Source: Pyrocephalus nanus (lineage: Eukaryota > Chordata > Aves > Passeriformes > Tyrannidae). From it: a DNA stretch of 64,000 nucleotides. The DNA lies in the NCBI GenBank assembly GCA_038380795.1, contig CM076267.1, positions 11,763,501-11,827,500 of the forward strand. The letters are read 5' to 3'. Numbering within the stretch: position 1 is the stretch's first letter; each line of letters begins with the position of its first letter. The position numbers were made by a program, and so were the translations under genes. The notes under the pieces were generated by a model, which was not told the origin of the DNA, did not search any database, and worked only from the letters and a program-made list of their open reading frames with translations. Positions 48,201-61,800 of the stretch are shown one piece after another.

Positions 48201-51200
48201 AGATTTCCTTGGTATTATCTGGAAGGACCTTAACATAAAGTGTACAGGCCTTCCATGAATTTGAGTTGACTTTGGATCAGACCATGACTCCACAAGGCTT
48301 TATAATCAAGTTTCAATACGGATTAATAATAAAATAAATGATCTACTGAGAGATACAGGCTGATAGCAATCGATGACCCAAACCAAAGCTATCGGTAACC
48401 AAAATATTTTGGGATTTTTTTATGCTTTTGATCATTGTGATATTTTAGTATTACGTTCTTTGATGTAAACCTTCATATTTTTTTTTTTAATATAGGTCAC
48501 ACAATTTTGGGAGATGCTTCTATATTTATGTGTGCAGGGATACTGCAGTGGTGTGCCTGTGTGAAGGGAGGGAATTGAACTTTCTTGTTGGTGATGAATT
48601 TTGACTTGGGAGAGCAAGATTTAGGGACAGGGGAGGGGTGGTAGTGGTCTTGGGCTGCAAGGGAATCAAATCAGGAGATCTTGTAGTCAGAATTCTGGAG
48701 CTGAGATCTCTCCCCCGTGGATGCTTACATGGAGTAATGTGAGGGGAGGATGCAGTTTTGGTAGCTGACTGTATGAGTGTGTGTTCTAAGAGTGAGCAAG
48801 TTAATTAAAATAGTGCTAAAATAGAAGATCTGATAATTTCAGTTAGTGAAAACCTATGAAGAAGGAGCAGTGCTGCTTTTCAGTAGAACTGCATCTATAT
48901 ATGAGATAATGTATAAGATAAATACTCTATTTGCTAAGTGTCTGTTTAAGCATTTGAGAACTTGGAGTCAGTTAGATGGAAACTAGAACTATTTTAGATT
49001 TCTGTGCTTTGCTAGTAATAAAGTTGAGTAATTGAATGCTATTTTGATATTTATTATATGAAGGAATATCAGCCACATTTGCCAAGTATTGCCATGCATC
49101 TGGGGGGTGGGATATTGTTTGTTTGTCAACACACATCCAAGCAGCAGAATTGCAGACTGGAAGGAGGGACAGCTGTCTGTGGTAACACAGAGAGATTTTG
49201 AACTAGTAAATGCTGTGTTGTGTTTTTCTGCATTCATTCCTCCTTGTGCAATTTAAATTCCATTGTGGCTTGTTTTCTGAATACGATTTTCAAGTTTTCA
49301 AAGAAACAGAAAATTCATTTAATTGACTCAGCATTCTCTTGGCATGAAAAAAGCAAGTAAATACCCCCTCACCTGTGTGGGGCCTGAGAGAGGAGTAATG
49401 TCTGATATTTGAGTGAGCACCATTAACTGAGAGTACATCCTCGTGGAAGGTATAAATGGACAAGATGAGCTCTGCTCCCTTTCTGGCAGCTTTGTAAATA
49501 AGTATATTGCTGCCTCCTGGATCTTAAACTCTGAAATGTAGAAGGGAGGGGTGTGAGCAAGCAGGCACAGGAGGACACATAATGCTCAGCTGAATGCTGA
49601 GCAGGCTTTTATTTTGGAGGAGAGGTGGCAATCGCCTGCTAGGTCACACAGCGAAGTGGTGTAGGAGGGTGGTGAGTTTGCTGCTGGTTAAGTTGCTGAG
49701 AGACATGTACTGTGGGGCTGCTCCCGGAGCACAGAGCCCTTCCCCAGCATCTCACCGGCACTGCAGAGAATGACTACGGGGAAAGGTAGGTGTTGATGAA
49801 TGTGCCACTGGGATGGATGTGTTTATTTGTTAGTGTCTGAATATTTGACTGTTCTGTTTCTTTTTACCGGTGTGAAGAGACTGAAGCAATCTTGCAGTAA
49901 ACGTGGAACTTTAAAAAAAAACAGCCTGGAAGCATCTATAGCCTGGTGGCATCAAGCTTGGTTTAAGCTTCTATAAATTATGGTAAATGATCTGTTTGAT
50001 GGGGTGGAGGAAGAGGATGTGTGCATATAGAAGGGAACGGAACAGGTAGTGAGAGGTGAAGGACAGGTATATTCAGAAACCCTTCCTGGTCTATGATGTT
50101 TTTGAGTGATCACTGAGACTTTAATTTCCTAGCTGTTGCCTTTTGCAACATTATTTGGGAAGATGATTTAAATTGGTTATGAGTACTTTTGAATTGGAAT
50201 CACAGTTCCAAGAATGAGCCATATGGAGGATCACTGTTTTTCCCTGCATTTTTTGTGTTTTAACTGCGTTTTTGCAACAGAGTATTTCTGTGGTAGTCGG
50301 TGAGGAGAGGACCTCTGTATCTATTCACCTGTGAAGAATTAATTTACAGGATGGAGGCATATATTGGATTGATTTTTGGCACATAAGGAGGCTGTGCTTT
50401 TTATCTTAGCTTTCAGATGAGGTGATTTTTGTTAGCCATCTTTGCAAAAGCTGCATCATTTTTCTTTCCCCTTTTCTCTCCATTCACTGTACCTGTTGTC
50501 ATGTTGAAATCCTTACTATGGTGTCGATGTAGTAGACTAAATTTAGGAAGTCTGAGATTGTTGGTGTCTGAATTTTATAGAGCTTGGTTTTGTATTGATA
50601 TTTACAGTGTCAAGGTGTGAGTTAACTGGCATCTTTTTATGTAACAGAAGGTGGAAATCACCTGGGCAAATTGAATGCTGTGGAATGGATACTACATGTT
50701 ACAGTATGTGCCATTTCTATGCACTGTTCTTCATTTTAGAGGCTTGGATCCTTCTGAAATATTATGTTTTCCAAGGCAATTATTGCATGTATTTTCAGAG
50801 GAGGCAGTGGATGCATGTGTGAAGCATTCCTTGTTCACTGTCAGTAAATGCCTCTCAGCTCCAGGAAATAAACACAGAAACCGTCCGGGCTGGTCCTCCT
50901 TCTCTGAACTGCATCACCTGTCAGTGGATAGTGTCACCATCTACAGCTGAGAGACCTTTTCATTCTGTCTCCTCCTGTCCACATCAAAAGAGAAGTTAAG
51001 AATAATCCATTATTTTAATAAAGTTGGAATTGTGTTGAATAATTAATGTATTTAATGGCTTATTAAGAAAACAAGCACATATTTGTTCTTGTCAATGAAG
51101 CATGATGATTTCATCATACTGGGAACTTCTCAGCTTTATAGGATCAGCTGGTGGAATGAAGAGCCTGGGGCAGTAGTCCAGCCGGTCTTATCTGCTGGGA

Positions 51201-54200
51201 AATGTCTGACCTCCAGGTCACCACTCCTGGTTGTCAGAACGGTGGTGGTTGCAAATGTCAGAAGAGAAGTGTGTAAGTTGTTAGTGCTATTGTGTCTTCT
51301 GGATTGAATCCAAAGTACCTTGACTGCAGGATTTCCTTGCAAAGAAGTGTTGGACCAGAGTTACTTTGGTTGTGCGTGTGTCTCATCACTTCCCTAAGCC
51401 TGATGGTTTTTTATGAACACACAAATGCTCTTTGGTCAAAGGTTTGATGTAACTAAGCAGAACCTCGTTGCTGCTAACATCACTAACAGATGTGCATAAA
51501 ATACAGGCTGAAGGAGTGGGCAGCTTAAGGACAAGATGCTCCTGTTCAGTGTTGGCCTCATGAGCAAAAGATTAACGTGTTAACACTTAATGGAAGTTAA
51601 ATGCATGAATATCCTGCACATCTGGAGTGAAATTTTTCATGCAGGGCCTGATCTCTTCTTCCTCTTTGGTAAAATACCATGTGGATCTGAGTGACCTCAG
51701 TGGTTGTCTTAGAGAATACATGCAAGTCGGAACACATTGGACTGTGAATCTCCAGTCCAGTGTTCATAGAGAATTAAAATGAAAAAAATCCTACACACTT
51801 CCTGTGGAAACTGCAGTAACTCTGGTACAGCTGCAGAGGTGATCACAGTTCAGGAATCCTTAGTAGTTGCTGTTTTCTCTGCTATGGTCTTTTCCTCCCA
51901 TTTCTTTCATGTGTTTTGGTGTCAGGTTGTTTTCACCAGTGAAACAAAGCCTCAAATCTTCAGTGGTCATTGTCTTTAAAATCTCTGGACCAGTTTCCTG
52001 GTATCTTCTGTGCTGCTTTGCCCGGCTGGCTCTCCTTTGTAGATCCTCTGTTAGAAAGAGTTTAGGGATCAAAGCTGGAACAATATTAAATCTGTGACAT
52101 TTTCCCTTGAAAGGACTAACTCTGAATCTCATAGTTTTGATCAGTTAGCTTTGTCATTTTTTGTACACAGAATCTTGCAGGGGCAAGTTTATCAATAGGA
52201 TGGTTCATAGACATGCCCATACACACACATATTGATCACTGTGAATGTAGCAGTGATTTTAGGTCAGCCTTTTCATTCTCAACAGTTCCCTGAAAGATGG
52301 GGAATACAAGTTATTCGACTATCCTAAAGGAAGGCTGGCACACTAAAGGGCAATCTGGTGTGAGTATCCCATAGCTGTATACTCTGCAGATTCATAAAGC
52401 TTATTTGGGTCATGTTTGTGTTTCACACATTCTGACTTCAGCACTTGTTGGGGGAGCACAGGGAAGTGCTTCAGTGAGTACAAGTGAAGGTATCACATGC
52501 TTTCTGCTGCGATTGAAGGAATTACAAAATTGTTCTTGACATAGGAATTTTTGCCTGAGGCTCACAAATACTTCAGTCTCCACAAAAAGTGACAGAGGAG
52601 GAGTGAGGGTCTTTCTCCTTTCTGTACCCTGGCTGGGTGCTGGGTTCTTGAGAGTAGTCTCCTGGTACTACTTTTAAATGAATGCTCTGGGCTGTTTTTA
52701 TATAGAATCACTGTCCCAGTTAGAATTCAATTGCTGTCCTTAATCAGCAGCCTCAGCAGTGGCCAAAGACTGCTTGGGGGAGAGATGAAAATTCTCGCAC
52801 CTCTTGTGGAGCACTTTGATGAATTCCTTTGCTGCTGCTCTCATTTATTTGATGAGATTTGTTTTCAGGTTGAGCATGTAACAAGTGAACTGAGTTTAGC
52901 TGCTGTAATTAGCAGCCTCTGAGGACAGCACTCACCCTAAGGTAATTGGTGAAATACAGGATAGGCTTTTAGGGGCAATAAAAGTACACCAGATGTGTTT
53001 TCTCTTGCTGGTGACAGAGAACCTCCCTGCCCCTGTTTACTGTAACCACAGTGGCTGCAGCTTCCATAACTGTGAGATTGTATTCAAGTGTATAAACTGA
53101 AGAGCACTTTGTTGATTTCCAAAGAGCCTAAGATCAAATGCTTGGGGGCTTGAAGGTCGTCTTGTACCTAATCTCTTTCCATTTTCAGTTCACTGACCTT
53201 GGGCTGGATGAGATTAGACTGTCGAGTCCATTTCTGAGAAAGACACACTAAACCAGATGGTGTATCCTGTTTTAACATACAGTGGGAGAACAAAAACTGC
53301 AGTTATGGCCATGTGAGTTTGGGGCATGAAGAGGACCTTTTCCAAATGCAGGGGCAGACAAGTGCTGATTTGTTACTCCAGAGAGAAGTACAGTTAATGC
53401 ATTGTCTGTACTTGGCCCTGGTCTGGCATTACACTGCCTTCCTCCTCCATTATGTTTGGCTGAAGTATTTTGTTTGTAGCTCAGATACAGTGATGTGAAA
53501 TAGAACAAAACCAAGCTATAATAAGTAAAAACATCCTATTTTTGTAGTATTAAGACAGCAAATACTCTATAATGACTGGGTTTCTTCTGCCTGCTGAAGG
53601 AATTAATTCTGCCCTGCTGCTCTGTCAAAGGAATCCTTTGTTGCATTGTGAAAAGCAGTTTGAGTCTGTTTTTTGTTTATTCCCCTGAAGCCCCAAAACT
53701 GCAGACAGCCCTGAATAATCCTGGCTTGGTTTACACCCTGCATATAGCCTGCAGGGATCTCACTGCAGACAAATCTTCATGAGGAAAGCTGCTAATGGCT
53801 GCTGCTTTGCAGTTGGCCTTCAGAGTCAAGCCAGGTGAATTTTGGCACAAACAATGCACTACAGAGGAAGAGATAAATACCTGTCTTTTAGATGCTTGAC
53901 ATGGAAATGTCTGGTGTTACATGCAGATACTGATGTCTAGGGAATATGAAACATATCTGGACTTCATTGGAGATCAGGATGGACAGTGGTTTGATAAGAG
54001 AGTTTTGGATCCTTAAATGCAGAGGTTTACAGTAATTTTTTTTGCTCCAGATCTGGTCCCTTTGATATTAATGAACTCTTTCTAATGATTTCAATGAGAA
54101 ATGAACAGAACCCTTTGTAAATTGCTGGTAGACTATGTTATAAATAGCCTTGTGTTAGAGGCATGGCTGCTCCTGGTCTTCCAGAAGGAAGTGAGAAATA

Positions 54201-54840
54201 GAAGTTTTAGGTATGAAACAGTGCTGGCATTCCTTCTGCTGATGTTTTGTTTATGCAGTTGGCAGCATTGGGGCTGCCTTTACCCCAGCATAATGAGACT
54301 GTTCCCTTTGGCTGTGGTGTGGGTACGTCTTTAAGAAATGCATGTCTTCCACATACATCTCTCCCGAGTAATGGGGCTTCTGTCAAGTGGAGTGCTGGCT
54401 CATAATGAGACCTGACATTTCTAATTAGGTCTGCTTTATGAAGAATGGGTCTAACTCTGTTCTCGATCATTTGTATTTCTCCCCCTGACCTGTCCCCAGC
54501 TCTTGCTGGGCATCAGGGGCAGTCCTGGAGCCAGCCTGAAGAGGCAGGGCCAGGCACACTTCTTTCTGCTACAGCTCTGCCAGTGCACTTCAACTCCGAT
54601 TTATGCTCCTGCTGTTTGAGTTCTGTGCTGGGCTGGAGCTGAATCTGCAGAGATTTCTAATCACATGGAGCTTCTATGATGTGGAGAGACAATCACGCTC
54701 CTTTTCACTGGAGACTTAAATAAGATCTGATCCCAAGCTTCCACAGGCAAAATATTTATGCACCAGCTCACTGAAACTTATTCTTTGTCCCCTCCCCCTT
54801 AAGAAGCTCCATACTTGTCTCTAGTGCTTTCCTTAGATGT

Positions 54841-54873
54841 CTTTTTTTTTTCTATTTTTTTTTCTATTTTTTG
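54841..54873. repeat. Poly(T) tract with a duplicated unit
   Basis: Two copies of a run of 8-10 T followed by CTA, then a further T run. Simple sequence. Confidence 0.75.
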
Positions 54874-55689
54874 ATGTGCTGGATCTTCTCACTGTAGTGG
54901 GATCTCTCCAGAGATTCCATACTGTGTCTTTGTATGCACATTGTGCTTCTTACTTGCTGCTTCCTTTCATGCTGCTCCCTGAAGCTTATTTATTATCCAG
55001 GGCTCTAAAGCGGTCTTGTCCCTATTTTTGTCCAAACTATTTCTTGTTTACTGAAGTATGGTATAAAGATCTCTGTTCACTCTGCCTGAGAGTGTGGGAG
55101 ATGCAGTAGGATAGTGGGCAGTGGGAGCTTTGTGACAGACTGTGTAAAATACTGTGTCTTTTGTGAAAACCAGGCCAGGTGCTCCATCAGCTGCAGTGGG
55201 ACGTTCCTTCAGGGCCTCCAGTGTGTGCACAGGGAAATGGTTTGGTCCTTTCCACCAGCTTCTTTCCAGGAAGGCTGGATCACAGAGCCATCTAAACCAG
55301 CATGTTTTACATGCCCTAAAAAATGGTGCATGGTACCAGTTAGAGGTGAGAATGCTCCTGGGCTGTGTTTGACAGTGTTCTGCACCCTTGGCCAGCAATG
55401 GTCTGACAATGGTCTGTGAAATAACACACACTACAAATCACCAGGAAAAAGCTCTGATCAACAGCTCATCTTTTAATTTTTGGGCTAGAACCCTGACTTT
55501 TCTGTATCTCTAAGACCACTAATTCCAGAAAACCTCTGAATTAGAAATAAGACCTTTTTTATCAAGAGATTATCAATTTTATGCAAGTTCCAATAGTCCA
55601 CATACTGCAGGGACTGAGGGGATGGCCCAATGCTTGGTTGTTTTTTTTTTCCCATGACTATATGTTTTTTTCACTTTGAAGTTGATGAA

Positions 55690-55846
55690 TGAAACACTGG
55701 AACAGGTTGCCCAGAGGATCCCCATCCATGGAGACTTTTAAAATTAGTCTGGATGAGGCCTTGAGCAATACAACTTTGTCAGCCCTGCTTTCGGAAGGAG
55801 ATTGGATCACTTGACATCCAGAGGCCCATGTCAACCTAAATTATGT
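55690..55846 (+). mobile_element. CR1 LINE 3' end fragment
   Basis: The hallmarks are CACTGGAACAGGTTGCCCAG, then ATCCCCATCCATGGAGACTT, TCTGGATGAGGCCTTGAGCA, and a degraded GATTGGATCACTTGACATCC, GAGGCCCATGTCAACCTAAA end. Direct orientation, 5'-truncated. More diverged than the copy at 39398. Confidence 0.87.
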
Positions 55847-58800
55847 CATTATTTTATTTTTCCTTCTATAGGAGGCAGTAGGTATTGAAGATCTCCAGAT
55901 TCATTCAGTGTTTCTTTTACTCCGTACTTTATAGCTGTGTGTGTCAGCAAGCTGAAGACACAGATTGCCAGTGTCATTTGAGGTGGTGTGTTTGTCTGTT
56001 ACCGAGCACTTCAGTTTATCAAGAGTGGTAACAGAGCTAAAGGCAGAAGAAAATGTGACCTCAGCTAACAACACAACCTGATGTCAGCATGAAAAGGCTG
56101 CTAGCCACAACAGAGGCACTTCTATAAATGGCAGCCTTTATAATTTAATGCACATCCTCTGCTGATTTGGTGTTATACTAGAATTGGTGAGAATACTTCG
56201 CTCTAGTTTTATTGCTCTGTCATCAGTGTGAGTGTCAAGTTGCACAGGGGCATTTTCAGTGAAGCATTAAGGTGCAGATTGCTTTTTGACTGTAATACTA
56301 AGAGCTTAAAGCTTGATATTTAAATGTGGATATATTCTAATTGTTCATCTGAGGAGCAGATTGCTACAAATTAGTAGATGAGCTGTATTTTGTTCCATTT
56401 AATCTTCATGCTGTTCTTCAAAATACTATTTTTAGAAGTCTTCTGAACCTTTACTTGTAATGTTAAGCTTTATTTTGAAGACAGAGCTCTGTACTCCTGT
56501 TCGATATTTAGACAACCTAAACATTTCTTGTAACTCAGGATGTTTGAATGCATTTTCTTAATCTCAGTAAAGTTTTTTACCTTCTTTCCTCATATATTTG
56601 CAAATATAAGCTAAGTAAGCTTGGTTTAAGTGTAATCTAGGGGACTAAGAACCAACCCTCAAGTCAACAAACCCACACATATTCCAGCAGGAATTATAAG
56701 TGGTTCTTTGTGTCAGTGAGAGGGGATTTCCAGATGAATTAGTAGGACCCTGGTTCTAAAATTTAACCACAAAATTACTATAAAAAAGAAAAAGTGGGAC
56801 TGGAAGTTCTCTGATCTATTTCCTCTGTTCTGTTTTTCAGTGGAGACTTCATCAATTCAGTCTCCAATTTGTTAAGTGGAGGAAAAGCATAGTGGGGGCC
56901 CTTGAAGCTTTTCATGAGAAAAAAGGCAAGGCAAACAGGTCAAAATGGCACTAATTGGAGCATTCACTTTTTATGGATGCCAGAAGTAAAGGTGGCATGG
57001 AAATTCACGTTTCCCAGTGCAAAAACCTGATTTTACTTGCTTTCAATCTCCAAGTGAAGCTAAAAGTGAGTCTGTAGTTGTCCATTACGTGCTGTGCTTC
57101 ACATGTGCCGGTTCCTCAGTTTGCTAATTCTTCTATAAGTGAAGGCAAGCACAGATGGTTCCTAAAGAGAACCAGATGACTTACCAGCATGGTGGTGCAT
57201 TTGCAGGAGTGAGACTTGAACAGGCTTAAGGCTGCTTTATTGTCATTGCTTTGAGTTCAGAATTTTCATATAGAAAGTTTAAATTCCTAAGTTCTGTCCC
57301 CTTTTTTAGTTTGAAAAAAGCCGTAAATTAATCACATTCTAGCAAGATGCTTACTGACCTTTCAGTCATTTGTTCTTAAGGAGCCGTGCTCATTATCTGT
57401 GGTGCCTAAATGAGAATGGAACATGTAAAGAGAAGTTCATGTGTAGGACATGCCTAAATTCCATAAGAGACTTAGGGTTCCTCTCTACATAGTGCCAGGA
57501 GATGGAGTTGTTCTCATCCCTTCACAGACCCTTCAAAATAGATCATGCCAAGAATAGACCCTCACCAGAGGGGCAGTGTGAGTGTAGTTTCATCTTTTTA
57601 GCTCAACTGACGTAGTTTAGCTGGACTGAAAGCCCCCTGGGTGCTGGTTAACGTGCAGGTGAATGGCTCAGCACTTGCTTCCCTGGCTAGCTTGTGTCTC
57701 CTAAGCATGGATTCAGTGTTTGGCAACATCTAGGGAACTGATAGGATATGCACTATATCCAATGAACCGGAATGCTGCTGGTCACTCATTGCTGCAGGCT
57801 GCCACAGCAGTACAAACAGGAAATAGCTGTTGTATAACCGAGCCATTCGGTTCCAGTCGGGACAAAATAGTAATTCTTGCCATTTGAAATTAATTGCTTT
57901 GTGATGGAGGTGAGCAATTCAGGTGGCTCAAATGACGTAAGTGGTTGATGTGTGAGCTTCAGATGAACCAGGCTGATCCTGCTCTCATGTTTTGGGAGGC
58001 CCCAAACCTTCTTCTCTCTGAATAAACTGATACCTGGTAAAGCAGTTGGCCACATCTGAAGATTATCCCTTAAGAAGTAAGAAGTCTCTTACTTCTGTTC
58101 TTACCTGCAAGTATACAAGGACTTCAGCACTCTTGCTTGTGAAAGGAATGATGTGATCCAGCAGCCCCTCAAGCTCTAACTGCTACTTGCCTTCTCCAGA
58201 AGTGCTGAAGGTTTATCTACACACTGATCAGAGAATTTGGATTTAGGGATTTGTTAAGACATTATTTCCCCCCACACTTTATTCCTGTTTCTTCTGAATT
58301 TTGTCTGCTTCTGGAGGCAGGGTGCTGCTAACTGCTCCTTGCTCCCTGTGATCAGTTCTCAGTGACAGCTGCTGACAGATGGCAGTGCCCTGTGAGTGCT
58401 CCCTGTTATTTGTGTTAAAAAGGTACCAGCACCCTGTATTGCCTGCTAAAAATTACTGAATTGGGTGGAGAACGATTTATGCAGCTTTTTCTTTTGCAAC
58501 CCAGTTTCCTGACGTTTTTTGATATGCTACTACTGATACGCTTTTCTGTGTTCCTTCAGTTCACATCTTTATAGTCAATTGTTCATGCAGATTTTTTTAA
58601 TGTTAGTTCTTCATACTGATTCTTTAGATAGTCTTAAGCAATGCCTGGAGACAGCTGCTAATAATAAAAACTTGCTAATTTGGTGCTCATATCTGCCTCC
58701 ACTTTCACACCTCCTCTGTGCTATTACCACTTCCATATCTGATAATGTTTGAGTCATGGAGTTTGTGAGCATTTTTCAGTGTGTCAACAGATAGTAATCC

Positions 58801-61800
58801 TGCCTGTCAAAGTGAGTATTAACACTTAGTTACACAGAGCATAACACTGACATGGCCACTCCTGCTTCCGATTTGTGAAAATGTAAAGCAAATGCATAAG
58901 AGTCTGGAATCTGGCTGTTGATCCTAAGCAGTATTACAATTTTAAAAGAATTTACTTGCTCCTCAAGATCCTTTTACTTGGTGAATGAGTAAATAGAAAA
59001 AAATAGTGAATCTCTGCTCTCAAACGATTTTTACAACTGGTTTGGGACAGATGTATTTGCAGAGCTCTGAGTCACTGTGAAAGCCCAGATATATGTACTT
59101 GTATATACACATGAGTGTTGTAGAGCTTCTCACATGTGACTGAAAGGCTACTGTGAAATTAATGGTGTGGAAGGACCGTTATTTTCCCAGTTAGATTTTA
59201 TACCTTAACACATATTTAATTTTGAACAACTTACTCCCATTTTTTTAATATTCCCCAAACCATGTACTCCTTTTTGGTAGGTGTGAGAATAGCAGCCATA
59301 TTTCAAAAGGTCTTTCACATGACATTTTCAATGTTAATGCTAGAAAGCAGAATCAGGCCATCTTAGTCTTGGTGCATCCTTGTAATGCTTGTACCTCTGA
59401 CCTACTGCTCCTGTATCTGAAATGAAATGTTCAAAATCAAATATTTTATTACTTCAACGTGTTATTCTCTTTGGTTGTTGCTCTGGAATGTAAATTCTAG
59501 GTGTGTCTGGATGCCTTACACCACATGAGACACAGAGTGCCTTTAATAACCTTGAACTTAGGCTTTTTTTGTCATGCAGTACACAGATGTATTACAAAAC
59601 ATCACGTATTTGAGTGAGGACCTGCAGGGTGTTTTACCTCTTGTGAAACAGAAATGGTGCTCCTCTGCTCTGAGTCATGTCTTTTGTCCTGTACAAGAAT
59701 GTGAAGAGAGTGAAAGATGACAACAAAATGATCTGAAAATAAAGACTTAATAAAAATGGGGCTATAGGAAATCATGCAAACGTGAGGAGGCAGCAGTCTC
59801 TGATTTCCAAGGTGCTTCAAAGATCTTTCTTTCCCTCACATCTCTGTGACCTGATGGCTTACCTTGGGGTAAATATCTTCACAGCAAACTTATAACCAAA
59901 TTTTTTTCCCCAGTCATCACTTAGGATAAACCTGAGTTCAGGAAAAAATTTCATCGCTGCTACTGCACTGAGAAAGGCCCAGTAAGTAGTTGAAGACCAT
60001 TATCTCAACCTAGGAGGCTGTTACAGATTTTCCAAGATAAAAGTGTCTCAGGCTTCAACCCAATTGAGTTTATTTTGCCAAACAGTCTTGAAAGACTTGT
60101 TGGTTTTGCAGTTTGTTGCTCACGTGCTCTATTCTATCACTAGCTGGTAGGATACTACAATATTATGGATCCATTTTATCTTGATTTGTCTGCCTTGTAA
60201 GTCCCAGAGAATAGGGGAACCTAAAGTTTTGGAGGCCTGTCCAGAAAATCTTCATGCATTACAGTACATGCAGTAACTTGTCTGAACAGGAGAAAGGTCT
60301 AAATTGGTCATCCTTGATTCACCCTAGGTAGTTATGCTAGGCTTTGCATTTGTGTCTAGCAACTTATAAAATACCAGCCAAGAAGGCATTGTTGGAGGCA
60401 GCATTAGACATTTAAATTATCTCATGGGTATGATAATGTTTTAATGATTTTTTCACATTCAACATCAAACTTGAGTGACTTCTTAATAGTGGAGAATAAA
60501 GAATCATGACTTCAGTCACTAGGAAGTATTTAATTGAATTGCTGGACTGAAAGGGGTGCCTGACTCTTGCTTTTTGAGCATGATACGAGTTGATCTGACA
60601 AACAAGGCGGTGCATATGTGCCGGTTCCCAGGATGGCTCACAAAGCACACAGCTTGTGAACTCCTGTGATGTGTTTTGCAGTCACTTCTGTCTTGCCTTC
60701 TATATTCCCTGTCTCACCTTCCCTGTGTGTTATAGAAACTTAATCTCTTTACCTCTGCTTGGGCCCTTTCTAGAGCCCATTTCCATCTCCCAGCGCTTTA
60801 ACTCAGGCTGTGTTCATCAAGTATCATACTAAGCTCTGTTACTTAGATCTTGTCTGTCTTGGGTAGTCTGTGTTTCAGGCAAGCAGTAAAAATCCTTGTA
60901 AGTTTTATGGTTAATGAGTTTAAGCTTTAAGGGGAATTGTATATCCTATAACCAAAATAAGGGTAGGAAATGTTCATCTTAACAGGTATATTTATGCTTT
61001 TCTTTACAATTTTCATTACAATTTGACACAATATTTAACAAAGCAGAAACACAGTTGTGTAATGGAGTCTGTGGTTCTCCTGGTGACTTCTGCGTTTACA
61101 TCCCGAGCAGGCTTCTGAAAAGGGGACAGCTTGTTTCTAGGAGCTGAGCCTTCATATGGGCAACACTTTACAGCTTGCAATTCAGGAATAAAGAGTAGAT
61201 GTCATATAGGAAGGGAAGTAGCTTTCTACAGGCAAGGGGGAAGAAGCTCCTATCTAATTTGTCCGTTTGAGTTATCATTGCAGTGATCTTTCAGGGTCAC
61301 AGATGTACTGAACTGCTGTGCCAGCCAGACTTGCCTTAGGGAAAGGAGAGATCTCAAGCTGTTTAGAAAATGGTTCCTTGTATTAATGAAGTGTTGTTTT
61401 CTTTTGGCTTTGACTTCAAGTCTTGCATGGAGGCAAGTGTGCTTACATGAAGCCAGAAATCTATATAGATGGAAATCAGTTGGATTTAGGTATCCTGTGA
61501 GACTGGCATGTAGGTTTTCTCTTCATCTGCATGGATTTGAGATTCCTTATGGCCATTCAGGTCTGGGGTGTTTAGTTTCATGAACACCAGCATTTGCTGT
61601 TGATGTTCTCTCACTGTGATTTCAGTAACTTTTGTGAATGAGGAAGGACTTAAACCAGCAGTGTTTCAGTTGTCTCAATCTTGTTCTGCATCAGCTTCTC
61701 TAAGTTGGCAGAGTCACCTCTGAGAAGATGTCACTGCTAAGGAAAGATGAGAGATTATGACTTCTTTCTTTCCCTCATAGTGGTGAAAATGGCTATGCCA